From positions 2,790,001-2,854,000 of the forward strand of contig NZ_CP075682.1 in the NCBI RefSeq assembly GCF_018603435.1: a stretch of DNA of 64,000 nucleotides, written 5' to 3'. Below, piece after piece: positions 9,604 to 17,104 of this stretch (position 1 is the stretch's first letter; each line of letters opens with the position of its first letter). Origin of the DNA: Chryseobacterium sp. ZHDP1 (GTDB lineage Bacteria; Bacteroidota; Bacteroidia; Flavobacteriales; Weeksellaceae). The notes under the pieces are model-generated. The model saw nothing but the letters and a program-made list of their open reading frames with translations, ran no database searches and had not been told where the DNA came from. The position numbers were made by a program, and so were the translations under genes.

Positions 9604-9636
9604 AAAAATCCTCAGATCATTAGATTTGAGGATTTT
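9604..9636. terminator. bidirectional terminator between convergent genes
   Basis: Stem AAAATCCTCAGATC / GATTTGAGGATTTT with loop ATTA. The minus-strand stop codon of the 105-residue gene is inside the loop. A G.U pair forms only in plus-strand RNA, while the minus strand has the longer U-run. Confidence 0.75.
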
Positions 9637-9937
9637 GATTTTCACGACTGCGAAGTTCTGCTTCTCGTCTTGCAATTTCTGCCGCCTGTTTTTCCAGATC
9701 TTCTTTATCTTTTTGCAATTGCTTAAATTCTTTTCTTTTCTGCTCAGCTTTTATCGCACTTCCTTTACTTACATAGCCTACCATTCCTCCGATAATCAAA
9801 CCAATTCCGATTCCCCCCAGAATTCCCATGATATGAGACATCTGAAGATCATTTATTGTAAAATTGTTAGATGTTAAATAAAACAGCAGTATAGACAAAG
9901 CTAACAGCACAAGTCCGATAATGGTTAAATTTTTCAT
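9620..9937 (-). CDS. small inner-membrane protein with two TM helices and a charged coiled tail
   Basis: A 105-residue product. Two hydrophobic helices (about residues 4-24 and 36-60, the second Gly-rich: GILGGIGIGLIIGGMVGY) are followed by a Lys/Glu-rich stretch (residues 65-100) that looks like a coiled coil. I do not recognise the family. It converges on the mla-linked barrel gene and shares its terminator with it. Confidence 0.6.
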   Translation of the reverse strand: MKNLTIIGLVLLALSILLFYLTSNNFTINDLQMSHIMGILGGIGIGLIIGGMVGYVSKGSAIKAEQKRKEFKQLQKDKEDLEKQAAEIARREAELRSRENQNPQI

Positions 9938-9963
9938 AGTGTTGTGTTTAAGTGGTTTAAATT

Positions 9964-10003
9964 AAAAAGCCCTATCAAATTTATTAAAATTCAACAAGGC
10001 TTT
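9964..10003 (-). terminator. intrinsic terminator of the M48 protease gene
   Basis: Arms AAAGCC and GGCTTT, with inner AATTT/AAATT pairing, are followed on the minus strand by a T-rich run. It lies about 25 bases past the protease stop. Confidence 0.55.
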
Positions 10004-10028
10004 ACTCAAGATTAAAATTTTGTATAAT

Positions 10029-10835
10029 TTACATTTTACCTCCTGCAGCCCTGTAATATTCCAAAGCTTTAGGCAGGTTTTTATTAATATCTGAAATTCT
10101 TGTCTCAGGATTAGGGTGAGTAGAAAGGAATTCCGGTTGTCTGGCTCCGGTAGATGCAGCTTCCATCCTGTTCCAGAACGGGATTGCTTCTCTAGGATCG
10201 TAACCAGCCATTGCCATCAGATATAATCCCATCTGATCTGCCTCAGACTCCTGATTTCTTCCGTATTTTAATAAGGCTACCTGAGAACCGATAGGGTAAA
10301 CCTGCTGAAAAACACTTGCCCACTGAGAATTTGAGATAGATCCTCCCAAAATCTGTCCGCCGTACTGTGCAATCATAGCCTGAGAAATTCTCTCATTTCC
10401 ATGTCCTGCCAAAGCGTGAGAAACTTCATGTCCCATTACGACAGCCAGTCCGTTTTCATTCTTTGTAACCGGTAAAATCCCTGTATAAACGGCAACTTTT
10501 CCGCCCGGCATACACCATGCGTTCAGTTCGTTACTCTGAAGAAGATTAAATTCCCATTTGTAGTTCGCAAGATCTGCAGAACGCCCAATTTGCTGATAAT
10601 ATCTTTCGGCAGCAGACTTTATTCTGGAACCTACACTTACCACTCTTTTTGCATCTGCAGTTCCGGAAATCACTTTGGATTTTCCTAGTGTTGTTTTGTA
10701 TTCCTGAGCAGACATGGTCATAATTTCCGAGTTATTTGCCAACTGCAGAGAAGATCTTCCCGTAATAGGGTTTGTAGTACAGGCAGCGACCGACAGAGCT
10801 ACGGCTCCGATTCCAAAAATGTGTTTTATTTTCAT
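10029..10835 (-). CDS. M48-family metalloprotease lipoprotein
   Basis: A 268-residue zinc protease. I chose the Met at 10835 rather than the upstream one at 10856 because MKIKHIFGIGAVALSVAAC is then a proper lipoprotein signal with Cys19 as lipid site. The catalytic motif is HEVSH (136-140), and the third ligand lies in NQESEADQMG. The family (LoiP/BepA-like, membrane-associated) degrades misfolded envelope proteins. Location is probably the outer membrane facing the periplasm. It is divergent from the DUF4251 gene. Confidence 0.92.
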   Translation of the reverse strand: MKIKHIFGIGAVALSVAACTTNPITGRSSLQLANNSEIMTMSAQEYKTTLGKSKVISGTADAKRVVSVGSRIKSAAERYYQQIGRSADLANYKWEFNLLQSNELNAWCMPGGKVAVYTGILPVTKNENGLAVVMGHEVSHALAGHGNERISQAMIAQYGGQILGGSISNSQWASVFQQVYPIGSQVALLKYGRNQESEADQMGLYLMAMAGYDPREAIPFWNRMEAASTGARQPEFLSTHPNPETRISDINKNLPKALEYYRAAGGKM

Positions 10836-10868
10836 AGTGCGAGTGTATAAGTTCAACCTTTACAATTT

Positions 10869-10900
10869 TTGTTCCAAAATAATTTTAAAGAATATATTTG
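10869..10900 (+). promoter_or_regulatory. promoter of the DUF4251 lipoprotein gene
   Basis: TTG (10869-10871), a 21-base spacer and TATATTTG (10893-10900) match the Bacteroidota TTG-N17-23-TAnnTTTG pattern. The gene starts 41 bases further on. Confidence 0.6.
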
Positions 10901-10941
10901 CATATAATTTGCTATCTAAATTTAACAATTATTTTAGTAAC

Positions 10942-11487
10942 ATGAAAAAGTATATTTCAATCATATGTATTTTTGGATTTCTGATGATCTTCCAGAACTG
11001 TTCTTCCCAAACCGCTACCGATTCTCAGAGTGTAACAGCTCTTATTAATTCTGATGATTTTTCTTTCCGTGCAGAAAGAGCAACACCTACCAATTATGAC
11101 GTTATCAACATTATGAGCTCTATGCCGAATGCTACGGCAACCAGAATTCTGGATCTTTCGGGAAGTAATTATTCTATTGATCTGAGAAAGGATAAGCTTG
11201 AAGTAACGCTTCCTTATTTCGGAAGAGTTTTTAACCCTACTTATGGAAACACCACCCAAAACAGTTACAGATTTACTTCAAAAGATTTTACAGTGACTAA
11301 ATCTCAAGGAAAGAGAGGAAAATCGCTCATCAAAATTAAAGTAAATGACCAGAGCTCGGTAGATGAAATTAATATTGAGGTTTTCAAAAACGGAAAAGCA
11401 TTTACATCCATCAGAAGCAACGACAGACAGCCGATTTCTTACGACGGATACATTACAAAAAATGAAGTGCAGAAAGAAAAGCTTTAA
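10942..11487 (+). CDS. DUF4251-type lipoprotein
   Basis: A 181-residue lipoprotein; MKKYISIICIFGFLMIFQNC places the lipid Cys at residue 20 and decides the start, since the frame is open further upstream through the divergent promoter. The mature part contains FRAERATP, then LPYFGRVFNPTYG, matching the DUF4251 family of Bacteroidota envelope proteins. Function is unknown. It converges on meaB with only two bases between the stop codons. Confidence 0.78.
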   Translation: MKKYISIICIFGFLMIFQNCSSQTATDSQSVTALINSDDFSFRAERATPTNYDVINIMSSMPNATATRILDLSGSNYSIDLRKDKLEVTLPYFGRVFNPTYGNTTQNSYRFTSKDFTVTKSQGKRGKSLIKIKVNDQSSVDEINIEVFKNGKAFTSIRSNDRQPISYDGYITKNEVQKEKL

Positions 11488-11489
11488 TT

Positions 11490-12473
11490 TTACTGCTCAG
11501 ATAAAAATTTTTCAACAAATAATTTTGCTTCGGTACTGGGATTAGAAATCATGGCTGAAGCATTTTTTTTGTGCTGAATGTAGGCTTCTTCAATAGAATT
11601 ATTTTTTTTCATCATTGTTAAAATATATTCCTGAACCCAATACTCAAAACGCTTTTCTGCCTGTTGAATTCTTACTTCTTCGAAGCGGTTGGTTTTCTTT
11701 TTAAGATCTATAAAATCATTGATCTTTTCGAAAACATCATTCAGACCTTCATTGCTTAAAGCGGATCCCAGTAAAACAGGCACTTTCCAGTCTTTTTCTT
11801 TTGGCGGAATAAAATCTAAGGCTCTTTTTAATTCCAGTTTGGTATTTTTGGCTTTCTGAAGATTATCCTGATCGACTTTATTGATGAAAATAACATCTAC
11901 CATTTCCATAATTCCGCGCTTGATGCCCTGAAGTTCATCTCCGCCGCCAATTATTTTTAAGAATAAAAAGACATCCGTAATATCGGCAACCAAAACTTCA
12001 GACTGCCCTACTCCAACGGTTTCGATGAGAATATAATCGTAACCTGCTGCTTCGCAGATCATCATGGTTTCAAAAGTGGTATTGGCAACTCCGCCTAAAA
12101 ATCCTGAACTTGGAGAAGGTCGTATAAATGCATTCTCTTCTTTGGCAAGTTCTTCCATTCGGGTTTTATCGCCCAAGATGCTTCCTTTATTGATGGCTGA
12201 ACTCGGATCTATAGCCAAAACCGCTACTTTTTTACCATTGGCAATGGCAAGTCTCCCAAAATTTTCAATGAATGTAGATTTTCCGGCTCCCGGAACACCT
12301 GTTACTCCTACTCTAACCGAATTTCCCGTGAAAGGCATAATTTGTTTAAGGAGTTCTTCTGCCTGTGTTCTGTGCTCGGCTTTTTTACTTTCAACTAATG
12401 TTATGGCTTTTGCGACCAGGCGTTTATTACCCGATCTTATTCCTTCTATTAGCTCTTCTGTAGAAAATTTCAT
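11490..12473 (-). CDS. meaB: methylmalonyl-CoA mutase-associated GTPase MeaB
   Basis: A 327-residue G3E-type GTPase that guards methylmalonyl-CoA mutase: it gates cobalamin loading and rescues inactivated enzyme. Walker A is GVPGAGKS (about 59-66), followed by AIDPSS, the ETVGVGQSE switch and the FINKVD guanine motif. The start at 12473 (MKFSTEEL) is preferred over an upstream Met at 12491 because homologues begin near this point. The partner mutase is 10 kb away on the same strand (22076-24193). Confidence 0.93.
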   Translation of the reverse strand: MKFSTEELIEGIRSGNKRLVAKAITLVESKKAEHRTQAEELLKQIMPFTGNSVRVGVTGVPGAGKSTFIENFGRLAIANGKKVAVLAIDPSSAINKGSILGDKTRMEELAKEENAFIRPSPSSGFLGGVANTTFETMMICEAAGYDYILIETVGVGQSEVLVADITDVFLFLKIIGGGDELQGIKRGIMEMVDVIFINKVDQDNLQKAKNTKLELKRALDFIPPKEKDWKVPVLLGSALSNEGLNDVFEKINDFIDLKKKTNRFEEVRIQQAEKRFEYWVQEYILTMMKKNNSIEEAYIQHKKNASAMISNPSTEAKLFVEKFLSEQ

Positions 12474-12604
12474 TGTTTCAAAAATAGACAATTAAACGGG
12501 AACGGTCAAGAGGGAATGTATTTGATTGCGGAATTTTTTAAGTTGAGTTTTTTTAGATTTGGTTTTCATTACAATGATCAGAAATATTGTAAGTAAACTC
12601 TGAC

Positions 12605-12718
12605 CTAGCCCCGATTGGAGTTTTGTCTGAGCTCATTTTATGAATTCGGCGGCAGCTTCGCTGCCGCCGAATTCATAAAATAGCGAGTACGGAAAGCGGG
12701 AAAAAGCTTCAAATAAAA
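12605..12718. repeat. dispersed hairpin element, copy A
   Basis: Left flank CTAGCCCCGATTGGAG (12605-12620), a perfect 22-bp stem with loop TTC (12635-12681; core CGGCGGCAGC), then a right flank of 29 bases (12690-12718; GGAAAGCGGGAAAAAGCTTC core). Copy B at 19909-20011 shares 14/16 left and 26/29 right flank bases but has a different hairpin. It lies in the 428-base gap between meaB and the haem lipoproteins. Confidence 0.75.
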
Positions 12719-12746
12719 TATTTAGAATCTAATTTACTCTAACCAC

Positions 12747-12793
12747 CCCGTCAAAAATTCGGAAGAATTTTTGACACCCCTCCAGAGGAGGGG
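12747..12793. repeat. double inverted repeat
   Basis: Two adjacent perfect hairpins: TCAAAAATTC-GGAA-GAATTTTTGA (12751-12774) and CCCCTCC-AGA-GGAGGGG (12777-12793). The compact pairing suggests a structured dispersed element rather than a terminator. It sits in the same gap as hairpin copy A. Confidence 0.6.
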
Positions 12794-12871
12794 AATTTCT
12801 TTATAGTTGGTTTTGTAATTTTTATTTCTTCTAAATTATGTGCAATTTCATCAATGGAAACGGGAATTTCC

Positions 12872-12879
12872 TACATTTG
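12872..12879 (+). promoter_or_regulatory. TAnnTTTG element before the haem lipoproteins
   Basis: TACATTTG lies 23 bases before the first haem lipoprotein start. I see no TTG at the right distance, so only the -7 half is supported. Confidence 0.4.
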
Positions 12880-12901
12880 TTTGAATAAACAGTTAAAAAA
12901 C

Positions 12902-13192
12902 ATGAAAAAACTTATCGCTGTAGCATCATTTGCTGCCGTTTTACTGGCTTCCTGTACTCCAAAAGCTTCCACAGCAGCCACTCCCGTAGCTTCCACTTCT
13001 ACAGCAGAACAAATTGCACAAGGAAAAACAATTTTCGAAAACTCTTGCGGAAGATGCCACAAATTACCAAGTCCGGCTTCTCATACTTCGGTTCAGTGGG
13101 TAGGAATTATGAATTCGATGGCGCCGAAAGCGAAGCTTACAGATGAACAGCATCAGTGGGTTTACGATTATATCGTATCTGCTAAAAAGTAA
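12902..13192 (+). CDS. small c-type cytochrome lipoprotein, copy 1
   Basis: A 96-residue protein with a lipoprotein signal (MKKLIAVASFAAVLLASC, lipid Cys18) and one haem site, NSCGRCHKL (CxxCH). The start at 12902 is set by the signal peptide; a longer open frame begins at 12854 but has no export signal. A Met-rich C-terminal segment (MNSMAPKAKL) may give the distal Met ligand. Probably a periplasm-facing electron carrier. It is paired with a paralogue 19 bases downstream. Confidence 0.82.
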   Translation: MKKLIAVASFAAVLLASCTPKASTAATPVASTSTAEQIAQGKTIFENSCGRCHKLPSPASHTSVQWVGIMNSMAPKAKLTDEQHQWVYDYIVSAKK

Positions 13193-13211
13193 ATCACAAC
13201 AAAATATTTTT

Positions 13212-13502
13212 ATGAAGAAACTGATTTTAGGTATTGTTTTAAGCGTTGCGGGAATGTTAATTTCCTGCGGACCAAAAAGTACAGCGGTAACAGGACCGAA
13301 ATATACTTCATCCGAACAATTGGCACAGGGGAAAACAATTTTTGAAAACTCCTGCAACAGATGTCATAAATTGCCTGATCCTGCAAAACACGACGATCAG
13401 GGCTGGATCAATACGCTCAGCAGAATGGCTCCTAAAGCTAAACTGAGTGACGACCAGCATCAAATGGTTTATGATTATCTAATTTCAGCAAACAAAAAAT
13501 AG
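13212..13502 (+). CDS. small c-type cytochrome lipoprotein, copy 2
   Basis: A 96-residue paralogue of the preceding gene, with lipid signal MKKLILGIVLSVAGMLISC and haem motif NSCNRCHKL. Shared blocks include AQGKTIFENSC, MAPKAKL and the VYDY ending, so the pair arose by tandem duplication. The start at 13212 is set by the signal peptide. The two are probably one transcript ending in the hairpin at 13499-13525. Confidence 0.82.
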   Translation: MKKLILGIVLSVAGMLISCGPKSTAVTGPKYTSSEQLAQGKTIFENSCNRCHKLPDPAKHDDQGWINTLSRMAPKAKLSDDQHQMVYDYLISANKK

Positions 13503-13525
13503 GCTTCACATGAAGTCTATTTTTA
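13499..13525 (+). terminator. intrinsic terminator after haem lipoprotein copy 2
   Basis: ATAGGCTTCA-CA-TGAAGTCTAT followed by TTTTTATTTT. The stem begins inside the stop codon of the upstream gene. Confidence 0.7.
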
Positions 13526-13596
13526 TTTTGGATTCTTCTTTATATTTTTAACACAAAAAGCGCGAAGTTTTTTTGATTTCTAATCTGTTTATTTTT

Positions 13597-13631
13597 CGTT
13601 CGCAAAGGCGTTTCACTCAGCGAATGAAAGC
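13597..13631 (+). repeat. dispersed 34-bp element, copy 1
   Basis: Contains CGCAAAGGCGTTTCACTCAG then CGAATGAAAGC. Related copies occur at 29247-29280 (minus), 29487-29519, 29594-29627 (minus) and 44908-44940, all intergenic. Confidence 0.65.
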
Positions 13632-13681
13632 ACTGAGAGAAAAAATTGATAAGCAAAGCGGATTGACGATTTATTGTTCAC

Positions 13682-14674
13682 TTATTTAATTTCAATTCCT
13701 AAACCTGATTTTGTAGATAAAATAATTTTTCCGTTTTTAACGAAACTTCCTGTCGCATAGTCATTTGAGATTAAATTCGCGCCGTCCAGATCGGCATAAT
13801 CAACAAGTGCGGTTAGATTGCAGGCAGCAGAAATTCCGACGGTAGATTCCGTCATGCAGCCAATCATGACTTTGTAGTCTAATTTTCTGGCTTTTCTGGT
13901 CATTTCCAATGCAGGAGTAAGCCCGCCACATTTCATTAATTTGATATTGATGCTTTTATAATAGGGAGTTAATTTGTCTAATGATTCTAAATTCTGACAA
14001 TCTTCATCTGCCATCCAGTTTGCAAAACCTTCTTTTTCTAAAATTTTATAATTATTGATTGGTCTTGGCTGCTCGAGATAAGAAAATTTTTGAACTTCAG
14101 GATTATTCTGAAGCCAAATGCAATCTTCATCCGTAAAACTTGCATTGGAATCTAAAGCAATATTTCGGTTTAACTGTAATAGTTTTTCAACATCATTTTT
14201 ATTTAAGCCTTTACATTTTACTTTGAATTTATTCCATGAGCTTTTTTCGATTTTTTCAATCTGATGATCGATTTCACCAACAGAAATGGTAATGGAACTT
14301 TCAACTAATTTATCTGACGGAAGATGATTTAATTCAATAAAACTTTTGTTTTCCAGCTTACCGAAAAGATCCCAATACGCACAATCCAATGCAGAAAGTA
14401 AAAACGGAGGCAGATTTAAATTCGATAAAAATGTAAAAAAATGTTTTGGATGAATTATCTCCTGACTTTCAATGAGAATCTGAATTTCTTTTAATTTTAA
14501 AACAAAACTTTGAAGATCAATCCTGTAATAATCGATGGTTACACATTCTCCGTAACCTTTGCAATTCTGATGAGATAATTCTATGAGCAAGGCTTCCCTC
14601 TTATCATAGTTTCCATAAGCAATTGAAAATGTTTCTTTTAAATATAACAGTCTGCGTTCGAATCTTAATTCCAT
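13682..14674 (-). CDS. enolase-superfamily dipeptide epimerase (L-Ala-D/L-Glu epimerase-like)
   Basis: A 330-residue member of the mandelate racemase / muconate lactonising branch of the enolase superfamily. The catalytic lysine pair is in KFKVKC (Lys151, Lys153), metal ligands are Asp175 (LDSNAS), Glu201 (EQP) and Asp223 or 225 (ADED), and the second general base is Lys245 (NIKLMKCGG). The GCMTEST segment and DLDG near the C-terminus are typical of dipeptide epimerases used in murein peptide recycling. It lies 24 bases past the TPR gene of the RtcB-PrfH operon and may be cotranscribed with it. Confidence 0.85.
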   Translation of the reverse strand: MELRFERRLLYLKETFSIAYGNYDKREALLIELSHQNCKGYGECVTIDYYRIDLQSFVLKLKEIQILIESQEIIHPKHFFTFLSNLNLPPFLLSALDCAYWDLFGKLENKSFIELNHLPSDKLVESSITISVGEIDHQIEKIEKSSWNKFKVKCKGLNKNDVEKLLQLNRNIALDSNASFTDEDCIWLQNNPEVQKFSYLEQPRPINNYKILEKEGFANWMADEDCQNLESLDKLTPYYKSINIKLMKCGGLTPALEMTRKARKLDYKVMIGCMTESTVGISAACNLTALVDYADLDGANLISNDYATGSFVKNGKIILSTKSGLGIEIK

Positions 14675-14698
14675 TATTAAAAATACGAAAAAGGAGAC

Positions 14699-15214
14699 TT
14701 ATTTTGTCTCCTTCTCTTTTTTAGTTTTCTTTTTTCTCGGCATTTTTGATTTGACGAATTTCTTGCGGTCTTTCACCACATTCAAACTGTATTCTGTAAA
14801 ACAGTATTTTGCAGATTCATCTAAAAATTTCAAAGCATTGGCAAAACTTCCTCTTTTTTCGGAAAGTAAAGCTCTGTAAAACCATAAGGTTGCTTTGTCA
14901 ATTCCCTTGATTTTCAATGAAAAATCGATCAATTTTTCTGCTTCCTGATAATCTTCGTTGTCCAGAAGACATTTAATATAATATTGCGGTGTATTAAGAT
15001 TCGTCACGTCACACTGCATGGCTTCTTCAAAGTACAGCTTTGCCTTTTCATAATCGAATAACATTTCGCTGTATATTCTTCCCATCAGACACAGACTGTC
15101 TGCATCTTCAGGATCATAAGACAACGCATAGTTTAATGCTTCCAGACACTCCGGCAAACTGTACGGGTAATTGTCTAAAGCCTCAAAATAGTATTTATTT
15201 TTAGTTAAGGTCAT
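14699..15214 (-). CDS. TPR-repeat protein in the RtcB-PrfH operon
   Basis: A 171-residue protein with tetratricopeptide-like helices (DPEDADSLCLMGRIYSEML around residue 35, then AKLYFEEAMQCD and LWFYRALLSEKRGSFANAL) and a very basic tail (PRKKKTKKEKETK). It overlaps prfH by 14 bases, so translation is coupled. The TPR would bind a protein partner and the tail could touch RNA or ribosomes; both are inference. Confidence 0.75.
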   Translation of the reverse strand: MTLTKNKYYFEALDNYPYSLPECLEALNYALSYDPEDADSLCLMGRIYSEMLFDYEKAKLYFEEAMQCDVTNLNTPQYYIKCLLDNEDYQEAEKLIDFSLKIKGIDKATLWFYRALLSEKRGSFANALKFLDESAKYCFTEYSLNVVKDRKKFVKSKMPRKKKTKKEKETK

Positions 15215-15899
15215 TTTTGTAGTTTTTTAATTCGTTTTTCAGTTGACTTCTCTGTTTTTTGAATGATTTGTCTTCATAACTCTTTTTAAAGTCGGTTCCG
15301 GAAAATGTACGAATCGGATTTCCACGCTGAACATTCAGATTGTTATTCCAAGTTTCCTGCATTCTCTTTTGAAGCTGGATGATATTCTGTTCCAGGACTT
15401 TTGCTTTAAGTCTTTCAATCGAAAGTTTTTTATTTTCCAACTGTGAACGCGAATCCTGAACGAAAACACTTTGTCCTGTCGGAATGTGCGTTGCCCGAAC
15501 TGCGGTATTTACCTTATTTACGTTTTGTCCGCCGCTTCCCTGACTTCTGGTTGTCTGAAACTGAATGTCCTTTTCATTAAAATTGATTTTCTCCAATCCT
15601 TCCAGTTCAAAAACGCCAATAAACCAATTGCTTCTTTTATGCAATTTCCGGAATGTACTTTTCCCGATCCAGCAAATGCTTCCTAACCAGCTATCTAAAA
15701 ATCCATTAAGATTTTTTGACTGTAAAAGCAAAGTCACCGATTTTAACGTGAGGTTTTCATCGCCATTTTCACGGTGAATAATTTCGTAATCTATATTGTT
15801 ATCTTTTGCCTCTTGAAGAAAGTGTTTCAGAACTTTTGCCACCACCCATTGGCATTCTAAAGGTCCTCTTCCTGAGGTTATTTGTATGAGTTTTTCCAT
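15201..15899 (-). CDS. prfH: peptide chain release factor H
   Basis: A 232-residue release-factor homologue without the codon-recognition domain. The N-terminus SGRGPLECQWVVAKVL is diagnostic of PrfH, and the peptidyl-tRNA hydrolysis loop [10 protein letters not shown] has GGQ at 123-125. PrfH frees peptides from ribosomes whose decoding centre has been cut, so that RtcB can reseal the 16S rRNA. It overlaps the zinc-ribbon gene upstream by 22 bases and the TPR gene downstream by 14. Confidence 0.95.
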   Translation of the reverse strand: MEKLIQITSGRGPLECQWVVAKVLKHFLQEAKDNNIDYEIIHRENGDENLTLKSVTLLLQSKNLNGFLDSWLGSICWIGKSTFRKLHKRSNWFIGVFELEGLEKINFNEKDIQFQTTRSQGSGGQNVNKVNTAVRATHIPTGQSVFVQDSRSQLENKKLSIERLKAKVLEQNIIQLQKRMQETWNNNLNVQRGNPIRTFSGTDFKKSYEDKSFKKQRSQLKNELKNYKNDLN

Positions 15900-16465
15900 T
15901 TTTGTAAAATTTTTAAAATTGCCTCTCTGTTTTTGGCTTCTTTAATAAATGTCGGTAATCTTTCTACCATTCGCATTCTGTAAGGTAATCTTGTTCTTAA
16001 ATCTGATGAAACATAATTCTCCATTTCCAACAGATGCTCTCTGTTTCTCGCCCAGAATAATTTCCCTTTAAAATCTGTCTGAAAATAATACGGACAACCG
16101 AAAACAGGATCGTGAATTAAACCTTCTTCTTTGGGAAAAGAATTCAAATACTTTTCAGTTTTTGGCTGAATTTGAAATTGAGAATCACATTCATCGCATT
16201 TTACATTACTTATTTTAGGCTTTTCTTTTAAGTTGCCTTGCTCATAACGAATGGGATGTGCACAAATCGGGCAGTAAAGATTGACAAAAGCTTTGTACAC
16301 CACAAGATCTAATGCATTCTTCTGTAAATCGCAATGTCTGCATTTCAGAACTGCCTGTTTATAATTGTGTTCATTTTCCACGACAGCATCTTCACCGCAA
16401 TCCGGACAGACTACGAGAAAGTTTTCGTAATATCTGAAATGTTCCTGTTTGTATATTTTTTTCAT
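15878..16465 (-). CDS. zinc-ribbon protein of unknown function
   Basis: A 195-residue protein with four CxxC knuckles: CPDCGED (about 20), CRHCDLQ (about 42), CPICAHP (about 65) and CDECDSQ (about 90), i.e. two zinc ribbons, followed by a 100-residue domain (GCPYYFQTDFKGKLFWARN) with conserved aromatic and basic residues. It overlaps prfH by 22 bases. Two ribbons in an RNA-repair operon suggest RNA or ribosome binding, but no function is established here. Confidence 0.75.
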   Translation of the reverse strand: MKKIYKQEHFRYYENFLVVCPDCGEDAVVENEHNYKQAVLKCRHCDLQKNALDLVVYKAFVNLYCPICAHPIRYEQGNLKEKPKISNVKCDECDSQFQIQPKTEKYLNSFPKEEGLIHDPVFGCPYYFQTDFKGKLFWARNREHLLEMENYVSSDLRTRLPYRMRMVERLPTFIKEAKNREAILKILQKWKNSYK

Positions 16466-16471
16466 TTCAAT

Positions 16472-17017
16472 CTATTTCGGCATTTCACTTAATTTCGGAT
16501 GACCGATAGGATCAATCCTTTTTTCCAGTAAATCTTTTGCAGCCATAACTGCCCAACATTTATCGCTGGAATGAATGTTTCTGTAGAACGTGAGCAAAAC
16601 TTCAGGCTTTACGACGGTAAATCCGTTAGCTTCAACAGTTTCAAGATCATTTCTTTCAAAGAAATCGATTGTGATCCTGTGGAATTTTCCGTTTTCCAGC
16701 TCAACTGTTTTCTCATATCTTCGGAAATTCTCTTCGCTCTGAAGATGATCGTATCTTGTCCAGACCTTTTGGAAACCTTCCTGCTGTAGGATGATGACAA
16801 CTTCTGCGACGTTTTCTTTTTTCACAAAAACATCAATATCCTTATGGTCGTGCGCGTGCTTGTATTCCGTATGTCCGGGTTCAGACATAAAATGCCACGC
16901 CCAACCTCCTGAAATAATAATTTTATCTTTTAATTTTTCTAAAATTTCGAGTCCGCTTTGAATCCTAAATTCCGGCCAGACTTCACCGTATCTTTTTATA
17001 TTATGTGGTGCTCCCAT
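16472..17017 (-). CDS. nucleotidyltransferase-fold protein
   Basis: A 181-residue protein with the minimal nucleotidyltransferase pattern: SGGWAWHF (about 36-43) and, 20 residues on, HKDIDVFV with the two metal-binding Asp, then a third acidic strand (RITIDFFE). This fold adds nucleotides to RNA or protein. It lies 6 bases from the zinc-ribbon gene and downstream of rtcB. A role in end-repair of cut RNA is plausible; an aminoglycoside-modifying or antitoxin-linked enzyme is an alternative. Confidence 0.75.
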   Translation of the reverse strand: MGAPHNIKRYGEVWPEFRIQSGLEILEKLKDKIIISGGWAWHFMSEPGHTEYKHAHDHKDIDVFVKKENVAEVVIILQQEGFQKVWTRYDHLQSEENFRRYEKTVELENGKFHRITIDFFERNDLETVEANGFTVVKPEVLLTFYRNIHSSDKCWAVMAAKDLLEKRIDPIGHPKLSEMPK

Positions 17018-17037
17018 TTTTTTTGTTTTTTGTTGGC

Positions 17038-17087
17038 GGTTGATGGTTGTCAGTTGATGGCGTTAAAAATTCTAAGAACCATCAACC
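17038..17087 (-). repeat. 11-bp inverted repeat between rtcB and the nucleotidyltransferase gene
   Basis: GGTTGATGGTT (17038-17048) and AACCATCAACC (17077-17087) pair perfectly across 28 bases. A second TTGATGG copy is in the loop. No U-run follows on the minus strand, so it may be a processing or mRNA-stability hairpin that sets the ratio of rtcB to downstream genes. Confidence 0.55.
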
Positions 17088-17104
17088 AAAAACTAACAAC
17101 CATT

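Noticed and set aside
12064..12495. 143-codon plus-strand frame
   Set aside because: Lies antisense within meaB and its translation is a shadow of the GTPase gene.
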